A program made the position numbers and the translations under genes. Shown in pieces: positions 51,528 to 59,521 of a DNA stretch of 59,521 nt (positions are counted from its first letter, which is position 1; every line of letters begins with the position of its first letter). The DNA lies in assembly GCA_031270465.1 (NCBI GenBank), contig JAISXP010000129.1:1-59521 (forward strand), given 5' to 3'. The notes under the pieces are model-generated. The model had not been told where the DNA came from. It ran no database searches and worked only from the letters and a program-made list of their open reading frames with translations. Origin of the DNA: Tannerella sp. Its GTDB lineage: Bacteria > Bacteroidota > Bacteroidia > Bacteroidales > Tannerellaceae.

Positions 51528-53885
51528 CTATTTTTTTCTGATTACTAATTTCCAGTAGTTTCCCGTCTGCTCCTGTTCCAGTATTTCGTGTCCTTCGCCG
51601 CGCACCGAGCCGGGGACGTTTTCTATCGGCTGCCCGTCGTCCAGCCAGATTTCGAGCGCTTCGCCCGACTGCATCGGCGCCAGCAGGATTTTGGTCTGCA
51701 CAAAGTTCATCGGACATGCCACGCCGCGCAGATCCTTAAATTTGTGTGCGCGGACTGACGGTTCCTGCGTCTCCGGCACACGGGCGGCTTGCGGCAGGCT
51801 GTATTCCACGCGCTTGAATTGCAGGGAATCGTCCATGTTGCGATACAGTTCGGCGACGGCGTCCGCCAGCGCGAAGACTTCGGCCTGCCGCCGGACGAAA
51901 TCGTACTCCGGGTTGTCGCGCGCAGTGACAACGATTTCGCGAAACGAGTCGTCGACAAATCCGAAGTCGATGAAATTTCTGATAAACAGGTTGAAAACGT
52001 CGTCGCGCGATTTAGGCTCCGCACCGCGCGTCACGAGCAACATGCGCGAGGCTGCAAACACGATCCCGTACAGCAGGTGACTGGCCTGCTGCGCGTCCGG
52101 CACGGTTTCCAGCGCCGCCCTGTTTGCGAGGATGCTGTTTTGATCCACGTCGATCATGTCGAACAGTCCGGCCGAACATTCAGCTGCGCCACGGTCGACG
52201 ACGCTGAACAGCGTGTCTGCTCCCCAATCGAAATAGTAGTTCTTATCGTCTTCGAAAGAGGGCACGCGCCTGTATTCGTCGAGCAGACGGAGCGTTTCCG
52301 TCCGGCCTTCCGTTTCCAGATAGTCCGTCAGCGTGCCTTCCGCCGTGTCGAGATACGATTTCAGCAGACGGCGCACAAATGCGGGGACATCCCGCGCGCT
52401 GATGTTCCCTACCGGCTCGGACAGACGCGGCGAACGGTCGCGACGGGCGGCCAGCCAGACTTGATAGCCGGGGTATATGCGGTCGTTGCGGAGTATTTTT
52501 CCCGAGAAACCGATGTCTGCCCAGAACTGCTGGCCGCAGGAATTGGGACATCCCGAGATGTGAATCTTTACCGTGGAGAGCCTGTCCATATCAAGGTCGC
52601 TGCGCAGCAATTCCTTGCGTACGGCGTTCGCCAGGCCTTTGGATAATCCGATTCCCAGGCGGCATGTGTCCGCCCCGGTACATGAGACAATCCGGCCGGT
52701 CAGCACAGGCGAATGGATTTCGGGCACAAAGGTGTTCAATATTTCGTAGATTTCGGGAAGCGCGACCGCCGGGATGTTGCGCAGACGGATGCCCTGCGAA
52801 TTGGTGAAGCGAATCGTATGTTTCCCGAAGCGGGCGATGAACGCCGTCAGCGCCCGGATGCCCGCGACCGTCTTTTCGTCGTCTATCCGTATGTCTCCCC
52901 GCAAAACAGGGATCGATATGCTGCAATATCCGTCCTGCTTCTGTGCGGCGACATACCGTTTCTTCCATAGTTCAAACGCGCTATCGGGTGCAGTTACGGC
53001 CGGCGACGTGCAGTCGAAAGGAGGCCTTTGCGCTTCGACGGCGGGCAGCGTCCAGGGGGATGCTGTTCGGCGGGCTTCGTCGCAATATTCCCTGATAAGG
53101 CGGAGGGTCTCGGCTTCGCCCAGCCGGTAGAATATATAACGCAGGCGCGCCTTGTGTTTGTTCTTGCGGTTGCCGTGTTCGGAGAAGAATTTTTTCAGCG
53201 CCTCGGCTACGATGTGGATTTCGCCGTCGGGGATAAAGTCGAACAGTATCCATCCCACAGTGGGTTTGGAACCGCCTCCTCCGCCGACGTATACCTGAAA
53301 TCCTTTCTCGCCGTCCCTGATTTTGGCCGCAAAGCCGATGTCGTTGATGGCGGCGTAGCCCGTCTGCCCGTCGCCGGACGAAAAAGCAATTTTCATCTTG
53401 CGCGGGAGCAGGTAAGAGTCCGCCTCGGAAATAAGCCTCGTAGTCAGTTCCATGGCATAGGGCGTTGTGTCGAAGGCTTCGCCGGCCGAAATTTCGCTCT
53501 CCTCGGAAACCATGATATTCCGGACGGTATTCCCGCCGCCGCCTTTCGTGCCGAGTCCGATTCTCTGCAATTCCTGCAAAACGGGTTCCACTTCGTGCAG
53601 CGACAGATTTTGTATCTGGATCTCCTGCCGTGTAGTAATGTGCAGCAGGTCTGATCCGTGATTTCGGGCTGTCTCTACGACTTCGCGAAACTGTTCGGGA
53701 TGAATGACGCCGCCCGTCGCCCGTATGCGCGCCATGTAAACTTCATCTTTCCGCTGCTCGTAAATGCCCATAGGCACACGAAAGGCCTTGAACTGAACGG
53801 CGGAGATTTTCTTCTCCTGGTATTCGCCCGCCAAAGTCGCCAGTCGCGCTATGTCGTCGCTTAATGTCTCCGGTAGCCTGTACAT
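51528..53885 (-). CDS. Assimilatory sulfite reductase hemoprotein fused to TusA domain
   Basis: 785 residues. About 1-510 is a nitrite/sulfite reductase with two ferredoxin-like half domains; siroheme contacts T-T-R-Q-E-I-Q-I-Q-N (84-93); and 4Fe-4S/siroheme cysteines C402-x5-C408 and C446-x3-C450. About 545-690 is a region I do not recognise. About 715-785 is a TusA/SirA-like domain with C724-P-M. It reduces sulfite to sulfide, and the TusA part may pass sulfur on. It is first in a run with the sulfur-carrier module and siroheme genes, so sulfide is probably loaded onto the carrier. Sulfite rather than nitrite is inferred from this context. Confidence 0.9.
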   Translation of the reverse strand: MYRLPETLSDDIARLATLAGEYQEKKISAVQFKAFRVPMGIYEQRKDEVYMARIRATGGVIHPEQFREVVETARNHGSDLLHITTRQEIQIQNLSLHEVEPVLQELQRIGLGTKGGGGNTVRNIMVSEESEISAGEAFDTTPYAMELTTRLISEADSYLLPRKMKIAFSSGDGQTGYAAINDIGFAAKIRDGEKGFQVYVGGGGGSKPTVGWILFDFIPDGEIHIVAEALKKFFSEHGNRKNKHKARLRYIFYRLGEAETLRLIREYCDEARRTASPWTLPAVEAQRPPFDCTSPAVTAPDSAFELWKKRYVAAQKQDGYCSISIPVLRGDIRIDDEKTVAGIRALTAFIARFGKHTIRFTNSQGIRLRNIPAVALPEIYEILNTFVPEIHSPVLTGRIVSCTGADTCRLGIGLSKGLANAVRKELLRSDLDMDRLSTVKIHISGCPNSCGQQFWADIGFSGKILRNDRIYPGYQVWLAARRDRSPRLSEPVGNISARDVPAFVRRLLKSYLDTAEGTLTDYLETEGRTETLRLLDEYRRVPSFEDDKNYYFDWGADTLFSVVDRGAAECSAGLFDMIDVDQNSILANRAALETVPDAQQASHLLYGIVFAASRMLLVTRGAEPKSRDDVFNLFIRNFIDFGFVDDSFREIVVTARDNPEYDFVRRQAEVFALADAVAELYRNMDDSLQFKRVEYSLPQAARVPETQEPSVRAHKFKDLRGVACPMNFVQTKILLAPMQSGEALEIWLDDGQPIENVPGSVRGEGHEILEQEQTGNYWKLVIRKK

Positions 53886-53940
53886 TCCGTTATATTATGG
53901 ATTAATAAATGCCTGTTTTTACTGTTTCTTCTTCCGACGG

Positions 53941-53988
53941 CAAAAGTAGGCTGTCTTCCGCTGCCGTCAAATACCATTATCGTGGTAT
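53941..53988 (-). promoter_or_regulatory. Promoter and shared operator of the sulfite reductase operon
   Basis: Minus-strand TTTG (53971-53968), 19 bases, TACTTTTG (53948-53941): a consensus promoter. Touching its upstream side is ATACCA-N6-TGGTAT (53971-53988), the same ATACC-N8-GGTAT layout seen at both susC promoters. The rest of the 320-bp divergent gap to dnaE holds only the dnaE promoter region. Confidence 0.85.
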
Positions 53989-54178
53989 ATTTGCCGGTTC
54001 GGGTGAAATTTGCATAATTTCAAAATTTGCAGGATATACATGTTCATTATATGAAAAAGATAAACGTCTGTTTTTTACATTATTGTTTCTATATCCGCTG
54101 ACAGGTTGCAATGAAAAGCTTGGATACGTTCAGGAGCCTTGTTGAAAACTATTTTATGTATCATACGGAAAAATATCA

Positions 54179-54186
54179 TACCTTTG
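54179..54186 (+). promoter_or_regulatory. -7 promoter box for dnaE
   Basis: TACCTTTG matches TAnnTTTG, 19 bases before the dnaE start codon. The -33 position is only TTTA-like. Confidence 0.5.
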
Positions 54187-54205
54187 ACACCCATAAAGTA
54201 TAACT

Positions 54206-57200
54206 ATGGAACCTTTTGTTCATTTACACGTACATACGCAATATTCGCTTTTGGACGGGCAAGCATCCATCAATGCGCTCGTCGAAAAGGCGCAGAAAGA
54301 CGGCATGCGCGCCATGGCGGTGACCGATCATGGAAACATGTTCGGCATCAAGGAGTTTTATAATAAGGTAAAAAAGGTAAACAGCAAATACACAAGCGTC
54401 GTCAAGGACTGTGAGAAAGAGCTTGAAAAACTTTCGGAGAAAGAGAACCCTGCTCCCGAAGAACAGGAACAGATACGGAATCTCACCGAAAAAATACGCG
54501 AAAGCAAAAGCCACCTGTTCAAAGCTATTCTGGGATGCGAATGTTATTGCGCCCGCAACGGCATGGGAAACAAGACTGAAAAGGAAGACCTCGGCGGATG
54601 GCACCTGATTGTGCTGGCAAAAACGCTGAAAGGATACAAAAACCTGATTAAGATGGTATCCCTGTCGTGGACGGAAGGATTTTACCGCAATCCGCGTATT
54701 GACAAGTGTTTGCTGGAAAAGTATCACGAAGACCTTATCGTCTGTTCCGCCTGTCTGGGAGGCGAAGTCCCCCAGTTTATCATGAAAGGGCAAATCGAAA
54801 AGGCCGAAGAATCGATGCTCTGGTTTAAAAACCTTTTTGGCGACGACTATTATCTCGAACTGCAGCGCCATCAGACGGACGACCCGAATGTAGACAGGGA
54901 AATCTATCCCAAACAGATGGAAGTCAACGATGTTCTCATCGATCTGGCTCGTAAACACAACATCAAGCTGATAGCCACGAACGACGTCCACTTCGTCGAT
55001 GCCGAAAATGCCGAAGCGCACGACCGGCTGATTTGTCTCAGCACGCAAAAAGACCTGAACGACCCCAACCGCTTGCGCTACACCAAGCAGGAATGGATGA
55101 AAACTACGGCGGAGATGAACGCCATCTTTGCCGATATCCCCGAAGCGCTCGTTAACACGCTGGAAATTGCAGACAAAGTAGAGGCCTATTCCATCGATTC
55201 GGACGCGCTGATGCCGTTTTTCCAGATTGACCCCTCGTTTGCGACGGAAGAAGAATACAGAAACAAATTCACGGAAGCCGAATTAATCGAAGAATTTGGC
55301 GAAAAAAACTACGTCCGGCTGGGCGGGTATGACAAAGTTATCCGTATCAAACTCGAAGCCGACTACCTTACACATCTGACGATGCAGCACGCCGGCGAAC
55401 GGTACGGTGACAATATCGAAGGCGAACTCAAAGAGCGTATCGACTTCGAACTGAACACAATGAAAACAATGGGCTATCCGGGATACTTTCTTATCGTGCA
55501 GGATTTTATATCCGCTGCCCGCAAAATGGGTGTCTCGGTCGGTCCGGGACGCGGCTCAGCTGCCGGTTCGGTTGTCGCCTATTGCCTTGGCATCACCAAT
55601 ATAGACCCGATAAAATACGATCTTCTGTTCGAACGTTTCCTCAACCCCGACCGAATCTCCATGCCCGACATCGACATCGATTTCGACGACGACGGACGGG
55701 GGAAAGTAATAGAATGGGTAACGGACAAATACGGCCGGAACCGTGTGGCGCGTATCGTTACCTACGGCACAATGGCAGCTAAAATGGCTATCAAGGATGT
55801 CGCCCGTGTGGAAAAACTGCCATTGAGCGAAGCCAACAGGCTGGCCAAGTTAGTGCCCGACAAAATACCGGACAAGAAACTGACGATCGAAAACGCAATC
55901 AATTATGTGCCCGAACTCAGAACTGCCGCCGAAAGTACCGACCCGCTCATGCACAATACGCTGAAATATGCACGAATGCTGGAAGGGAACGTCCGCAATA
56001 CAGGCGTGCACGCCTGCGGACTCATCATCGGACAGCAGGATATTTCGGACATCGTACCCGTCAGTACCGCCGAAGACAAGGAAACAGGCAATACGATACT
56101 CGTCACCCAATACGAAGGTTCGGTGATCGAAGATACAGGACTGATAAAGATGGACTTTCTTGGACTTAAAAACCTTTCCATCATCAAGGAAGCCATCGAC
56201 AATATTGCGCAAACGACGGGAGAACGTATTGACATCGATCATATTAATATGGAAGATAAAAGGACGTACGAACTTTTCTGTCAGGGCAGAACGACCGCTA
56301 TCTTCCAGTTTGAATCCGTCGGAATGCAGAAATGCCTGAAAGAACTTAAGCCCAGCAAATTCGAAGACCTCATCGCGATGAACGCACTCTACAGACCGGG
56401 GCCGATGGACAATATTCCATCATTCATCGCCCGAAAACACGGAGAAGAGAAAATCGTTTACGACATCCCCGAAATGGAAAAATATCTCGAAGATACATAC
56501 GGGATTACAGTCTATCAGGAACAGGTGATGCTCCTCTCGCGCCTGCTGGCGAACTTCACCCGCGGCGAAAGCGACACCCTCCGCAAAGCAATGGGCAAGA
56601 AACTGATTGATAAGATGAACGAGCTGAAAGACAAATTCATCTCAGGCGGAAAAGCCAACGGACACAAGCAAGAGATACTGGAGAAGATATGGAAAGACTG
56701 GGAAAAATTCGCGTCCTACGCTTTCAATAAAAGCCATGCCACGTGCTATTCGTGGATAGCCTACCAGACCGCTTACCTGAAAGCCAATTATCCGTCCGAA
56801 TACATGGCTGCCGTACTGAGCCGCAACCATACGAACATCAAGGAGGTAACGAAAGTCATGGACGAATGTAAAGCCATGGGCATACAAGTGCTGGGGCCGG
56901 ACATCAACGAGTCGATGCTCGGATTCAGCGTGAATGCGAAAGGCGATATCCGTTTCGGAATGGCCGCCATCAAGGGCGTCGGCGAAAGCACTTCACTCAG
57001 CATACTGGAAGTACGCCGGAAAGACGGGCCTTTCAAGAATATCTATGACTTCGTAGAAAGGGTCAATCTGCTCTACTGCAACAAGAAATCTATCGAATCG
57101 CTGGCGCTTGCAGGCGCGTTTGACAACTTCAACATACAGCGGGAACCTTTTGTGACGCCGGATGCAAAGGGCGAAACGTTTTCCGAAGTCCTTGTCCGTT

Positions 57201-57955
57201 ACGGAAACAAATATCAGCTGGACAGGAAGGTGATGACTAATTCGCTCTTCGGCGGTTTCGACAGCGTGGAAATCGCAAAACCCGTCATGCCCGTGTACCC
57301 GGCGTGGGGCAATCTCGAACGCCTTAATAGGGAAAAGGAACTGATAGGAATCTACCTCTCCGCACATCCTTTGGACGATTACCGCATCATCCTCACGTAT
57401 GTATGCAACATTGGCATGGCGGAAATCGGCGATTTGGAAGCCTTGAAAGGCAGAGACCTGCTGTTTGGAGGCATTGTCACCAGCTCGCGCGAGGGAACGG
57501 CCAAAAACGGCAAACGGTACATGATCCTCAAAATCGAAGACTTTACCGGAAGCAACGAAATCCCCCTCTTCGGAAACGATTACCTCGAATACAGCAAATA
57601 TGGCAAACCGGACATGTATCTGCTTATCAGCGCCTCCGTACACGCTCACCGATGGCGCGACACAGGGGTGGAACTTCATATAAACTCCATCCGCCTGCTT
57701 CAGGATGTGAAAAACTCGCTGATCAACAGGATAAACATCTCCATGCCCATCCATACGATGGACAAAAAGGTTATCAACGAATTATCCGTGTTAATCAAAC
57801 GCCATCCGGGCGAGACACATCTGTATTTCAGAGTGATAGACGACGAGAACAACGTTACGCTCAACCTTTTTTCGCGCAGCGTTCGCACGGAGGTGACGCA
57901 GTCTCTGATTAATTTCATCAACGAATCGGACTATATGGATTTTACAATTAACTGA
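54206..57955 (+). CDS. dnaE: DNA polymerase III subunit alpha
   Basis: 1249 residues, the replicative polymerase. It begins with the PHP domain (F-V-H-L-H-V-H-T-Q-Y-S-L-L-D-G), followed by the C-family polymerase core with G-P-G-R-G-S-A-A-G-S and the catalytic aspartates in M-P-D-I-D-I-D-F-D-D. Then come helix-hairpin-helix and OB-fold regions (E-I-P-L-F-G-N-D). An insertion of about 60 charged residues (about 55-115) within the PHP domain is common in Bacteroidota. It is divergent from the sulfite reductase operon and followed at 29 bases by trxA. Confidence 0.98.
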   Translation: MEPFVHLHVHTQYSLLDGQASINALVEKAQKDGMRAMAVTDHGNMFGIKEFYNKVKKVNSKYTSVVKDCEKELEKLSEKENPAPEEQEQIRNLTEKIRESKSHLFKAILGCECYCARNGMGNKTEKEDLGGWHLIVLAKTLKGYKNLIKMVSLSWTEGFYRNPRIDKCLLEKYHEDLIVCSACLGGEVPQFIMKGQIEKAEESMLWFKNLFGDDYYLELQRHQTDDPNVDREIYPKQMEVNDVLIDLARKHNIKLIATNDVHFVDAENAEAHDRLICLSTQKDLNDPNRLRYTKQEWMKTTAEMNAIFADIPEALVNTLEIADKVEAYSIDSDALMPFFQIDPSFATEEEYRNKFTEAELIEEFGEKNYVRLGGYDKVIRIKLEADYLTHLTMQHAGERYGDNIEGELKERIDFELNTMKTMGYPGYFLIVQDFISAARKMGVSVGPGRGSAAGSVVAYCLGITNIDPIKYDLLFERFLNPDRISMPDIDIDFDDDGRGKVIEWVTDKYGRNRVARIVTYGTMAAKMAIKDVARVEKLPLSEANRLAKLVPDKIPDKKLTIENAINYVPELRTAAESTDPLMHNTLKYARMLEGNVRNTGVHACGLIIGQQDISDIVPVSTAEDKETGNTILVTQYEGSVIEDTGLIKMDFLGLKNLSIIKEAIDNIAQTTGERIDIDHINMEDKRTYELFCQGRTTAIFQFESVGMQKCLKELKPSKFEDLIAMNALYRPGPMDNIPSFIARKHGEEKIVYDIPEMEKYLEDTYGITVYQEQVMLLSRLLANFTRGESDTLRKAMGKKLIDKMNELKDKFISGGKANGHKQEILEKIWKDWEKFASYAFNKSHATCYSWIAYQTAYLKANYPSEYMAAVLSRNHTNIKEVTKVMDECKAMGIQVLGPDINESMLGFSVNAKGDIRFGMAAIKGVGESTSLSILEVRRKDGPFKNIYDFVERVNLLYCNKKSIESLALAGAFDNFNIQREPFVTPDAKGETFSEVLVRYGNKYQLDRKVMTNSLFGGFDSVEIAKPVMPVYPAWGNLERLNREKELIGIYLSAHPLDDYRIILTYVCNIGMAEIGDLEALKGRDLLFGGIVTSSREGTAKNGKRYMILKIEDFTGSNEIPLFGNDYLEYSKYGKPDMYLLISASVHAHRWRDTGVELHINSIRLLQDVKNSLINRINISMPIHTMDKKVINELSVLIKRHPGETHLYFRVIDDENNVTLNLFSRSVRTEVTQSLINFINESDYMDFTIN

Positions 57956-57984
57956 ATATTATTTATTAACTTAAAACAGCAATT

Positions 57985-58299
57985 ATGGCATTAACAGTAA
58001 CAGACAGCAATTTTGAAGAATTATTGAGCGACGGCAAGCCGCTGGTAGTTGATTTTTGGGCAGAATGGTGCGGCCCCTGCCGGATGCTTTCTCCCATCAT
58101 CGAAGAACTGGCTTCGGAATACGCCGGGCGCGTGAACATCGGGAAAATAGACGTCGACAACAACAACGAGATAGTCGCCCAGTTCGGAATACGCAACATC
58201 CCTACCATTCTGCTTTTCAAAAACAGAGAACTGGCAGACAAATGTGTGGGCGCATTGTCGAAAGCCTCCCTGGTCGAAAAAATCGAGAAATTGCTTTGA
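57985..58299 (+). CDS. trxA: Thioredoxin
   Basis: A 104-residue cytoplasmic thioredoxin with the redox site W-C-G-P-C (28-32) and the cis-proline stretch (IRNIPTILLF). It reduces protein disulfides and supplies electrons to ribonucleotide reductase and similar enzymes. It lies 29 bases after dnaE, a pairing seen in related genomes, and probably shares its transcript. Confidence 0.97.
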   Translation: MALTVTDSNFEELLSDGKPLVVDFWAEWCGPCRMLSPIIEELASEYAGRVNIGKIDVDNNNEIVAQFGIRNIPTILLFKNRELADKCVGALSKASLVEKIEKLL

Positions 58300-58368
58300 G
58301 GCGGAGGGATTTAAACCCTGTCCTGCCCCGCATCCGGACGAGTTCCCCGACATAATTTTACCCGGCTC

Positions 58369-59007
58369 TTGAAACGAAAGCATCCCATCGAGACACTGAT
58401 AGCGCAGGGCGAGCATCAGCAACTGGACTTCAAGTTTGAAGTGAATGATTGCCGCAAGATTGCACGTACGCTGAGCGCTTTTGCCAATACGGACGGCGGA
58501 CGGCTGCTGATCGGCGTCAAGGATAACGGACATATCACCGGAGTTCAGGGCGACGAAGAGTATTACATGATCGAAGCGGCGGTGAGGCTGTATACGAAAC
58601 CGTGCGTTCCGTTTTCGGCCAGACGGTGGGATGTGAACGGCAGGAGCGTGCTGGAAGTATGCGTGCCGTCGAGCGCAGACAGGCCTCATCTGGCGCCATG
58701 CAGAGACGGCGTTTACTGCGCATACATCCGTGTGGCCGACGAAAACATGCCGGCCGATGAGGTGCTGCTCCTGTCGTGGAAAAAACAGAGCAATCCGGCC
58801 GGCACGCTGCTGAAACTCAGCCGGCCGGTAGAAAAGCTACTGCGCTATCTTGATACGCATCCCTCGATTCACATCACACAGTTTTGCCGGCTGGCGCACA
58901 TCCGGCACGCCACGGCGCGGAACATTCTGAGCGATCTGGTGGCCATCGGCTCGCTGCGATACGTGATTGGCGAACACGGCATTCGCTACGAACGCAGCCC
59001 GTCCTGA
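58369..59007 (+). CDS. AlbA_2 (Schlafen AAA_4) domain protein with winged-helix C-terminus
   Basis: 212 residues from a TTG start; no in-frame ATG occurs nearby upstream. The N-terminal part (about 5-125) fits the AlbA_2 domain: E-x-x-x-L-D-F-K near the start, then A-F-A-N-T-D-G-G-R-L-L-I-G-V-K-D-N-G and a G-V-Y-C-A-Y-I-R-V strand. The C-terminal part (about 145-205) looks like a winged helix (ITQFCRLAHIRHATARNILSDLV). Such proteins bind nucleic acid and are usually called regulators; no target is suggested. It is 69 bases after trxA. Confidence 0.82.
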   Translation: MKRKHPIETLIAQGEHQQLDFKFEVNDCRKIARTLSAFANTDGGRLLIGVKDNGHITGVQGDEEYYMIEAAVRLYTKPCVPFSARRWDVNGRSVLEVCVPSSADRPHLAPCRDGVYCAYIRVADENMPADEVLLLSWKKQSNPAGTLLKLSRPVEKLLRYLDTHPSIHITQFCRLAHIRHATARNILSDLVAIGSLRYVIGEHGIRYERSPS

Positions 59008-59181
59008 ATATCCCGTCCGAACGTGACTTGAACCTGTGGGGAAAATTTTGTTCGCATCCTGTATTTTTAACAAATGAAATTTACAAGTTAATAAAACAAG
59101 TTGGTGGTGTCATAAATTATCAGAACAAATTATTGCCATACGTTCCAGTTTTGTAATAATACTTTTCGATGTACATCCCAA

Positions 59182-59510
59182 TTACATTATCATGTATCTG
59201 TTCATTCGAGAATCTGTGTTTGAGCGTTTGTAACGACGACGATACGGTTTCAACCATACCGGCTTGCATACAAAACTTAGGCTCAATGTTTCAACCGGGT
59301 TGGCGTAGCCATCAAATACAATATTATCGAAACCTGTCAGTTCCGACGGAGTGACTCCCTCTTTTCACGCATCTCTATTACCCGACGGTCTGTATACTCT
59401 TTAGCATCCCATATCTCAAAATGCACCAATACGTGTGCCGGTACCAGCATGATGCTTACCGTCGAAAACAAACTGTCCGTACTCGGCCATTCCTGTCTCT
59501 TGCGTCCCAT
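59182..59510 (-). pseudogene. Frameshifted transposase-associated gene remnant
   Basis: Read on the minus strand from ATG 59510, the frame gives a segment with H-F-E-I-W-D-A-K-E-Y-T-D-R-R-V-I-E-M and then stops. The likeness continues in the next frame (F-D-N-I-V-F-D-G-Y-A-N-P, then R-R-R-Y-K-R-S) until a stop at 59182. This pattern resembles the N-terminal-region proteins of ISAon1-type elements of Bacteroidota. A single frameshift near 59385 would explain it. The window ends at 59521, so the other side is unseen. The stretch 59008-59181 shows nothing clear. Confidence 0.5.
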
Positions 59511-59521
59511 AATGTGTCCGT

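Noticed and set aside
53909..54145. Small plus-strand gene of 78 codons in the sir-dnaE gap
   Set aside because: It overlaps the sulfite reductase promoter and operator and has no recognisable protein features.

Overview
The window is a 59.5-kb piece of a Bacteroidales-type (Bacteroidota) chromosome. The evidence is two SusC/SusD outer-membrane transporter pairs, a fused ResB-CcsA cytochrome c biogenesis protein, an OmpA protein of the Porphyromonas Pgm6/7 kind, a BlaR1-TonB sensor, a 1249-residue DnaE, and repeated matches to the Bacteroidota promoter TTTG-N19-22-TAnnTTTG. I see no rRNA, tRNA, CRISPR array or intact mobile element. Two short transposase-like remnants are present, near 16 kb and at the right edge.

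Layout. 1-5.7 kb: 3' end of a ketopantoate-reductase-like gene, a secreted S9 peptidase and ccsBA. 5.7-9.3 kb: an OmpA porin with promoter and terminator, then an rfbA/nucleotidyltransferase-sugar kinase pair. 9.4-11.4 kb: kduI plus a DUF4861 lipoprotein (uronate catabolism). 11.4-13.7 kb: BlaI/BlaR1 with paired palindromic operators. 14-21 kb: plus-strand housekeeping genes (yicC-gmk-nadD, an M3 oligopeptidase, dCMP deaminase, CtpA-type protease, 5-formyl-THF cyclo-ligase). 21-26.2 kb: thrA, a phosphoglycerate-mutase-like presumed homoserine kinase, and thrC. 26.4-27.3 kb: an EamA exporter. 27.6-43 kb: two SusC/SusD systems. The first is followed head-to-tail by a tandem-domain cyanophycinase-like peptidase, an M14 carboxypeptidase and a second threonine-synthase-like PLP enzyme. 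43.1-53.9 kb: a nearly complete glutamate-to-siroheme pathway joined to a sulfite reductase-TusA fusion and a sulfur-carrier module (ThiS-like carrier, ThiF/MoeB-like activator, JAMM peptidase). 54.2-59 kb: dnaE, trxA and an AlbA-type DNA-binding protein.

The most interesting signal joins the last two accessory blocks. An inverted repeat, ATACC-N8-GGTAT, lies at exactly the same distance (21 bases) upstream of the -7 box at three promoters: both susC genes and the sulfite reductase operon. This suggests one activator controls sulfite reduction together with two outer-membrane uptake systems, i.e. a sulfur-acquisition regulon. The carrier protein ends in Gly-Gly-Gly-Arg, so it must be trimmed before use, and a JAMM peptidase is encoded beside it. 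This is the arrangement of the thiocarboxylate-dependent homocysteine pathway (HcyS/HcyF/HcyD/Sir) known from Wolinella succinogenes.

Other oddities are a HemC-CobA-HemD fusion that lacks the HemC domain carrying the cofactor cysteine, a shortened HemA with a degraded nucleotide-binding glycine motif, eleven exact 21-bp tandem repeats that fold into hairpins, and a long structured leader before one susC. All functional statements rest on reading motifs and gene order; no database search was run.
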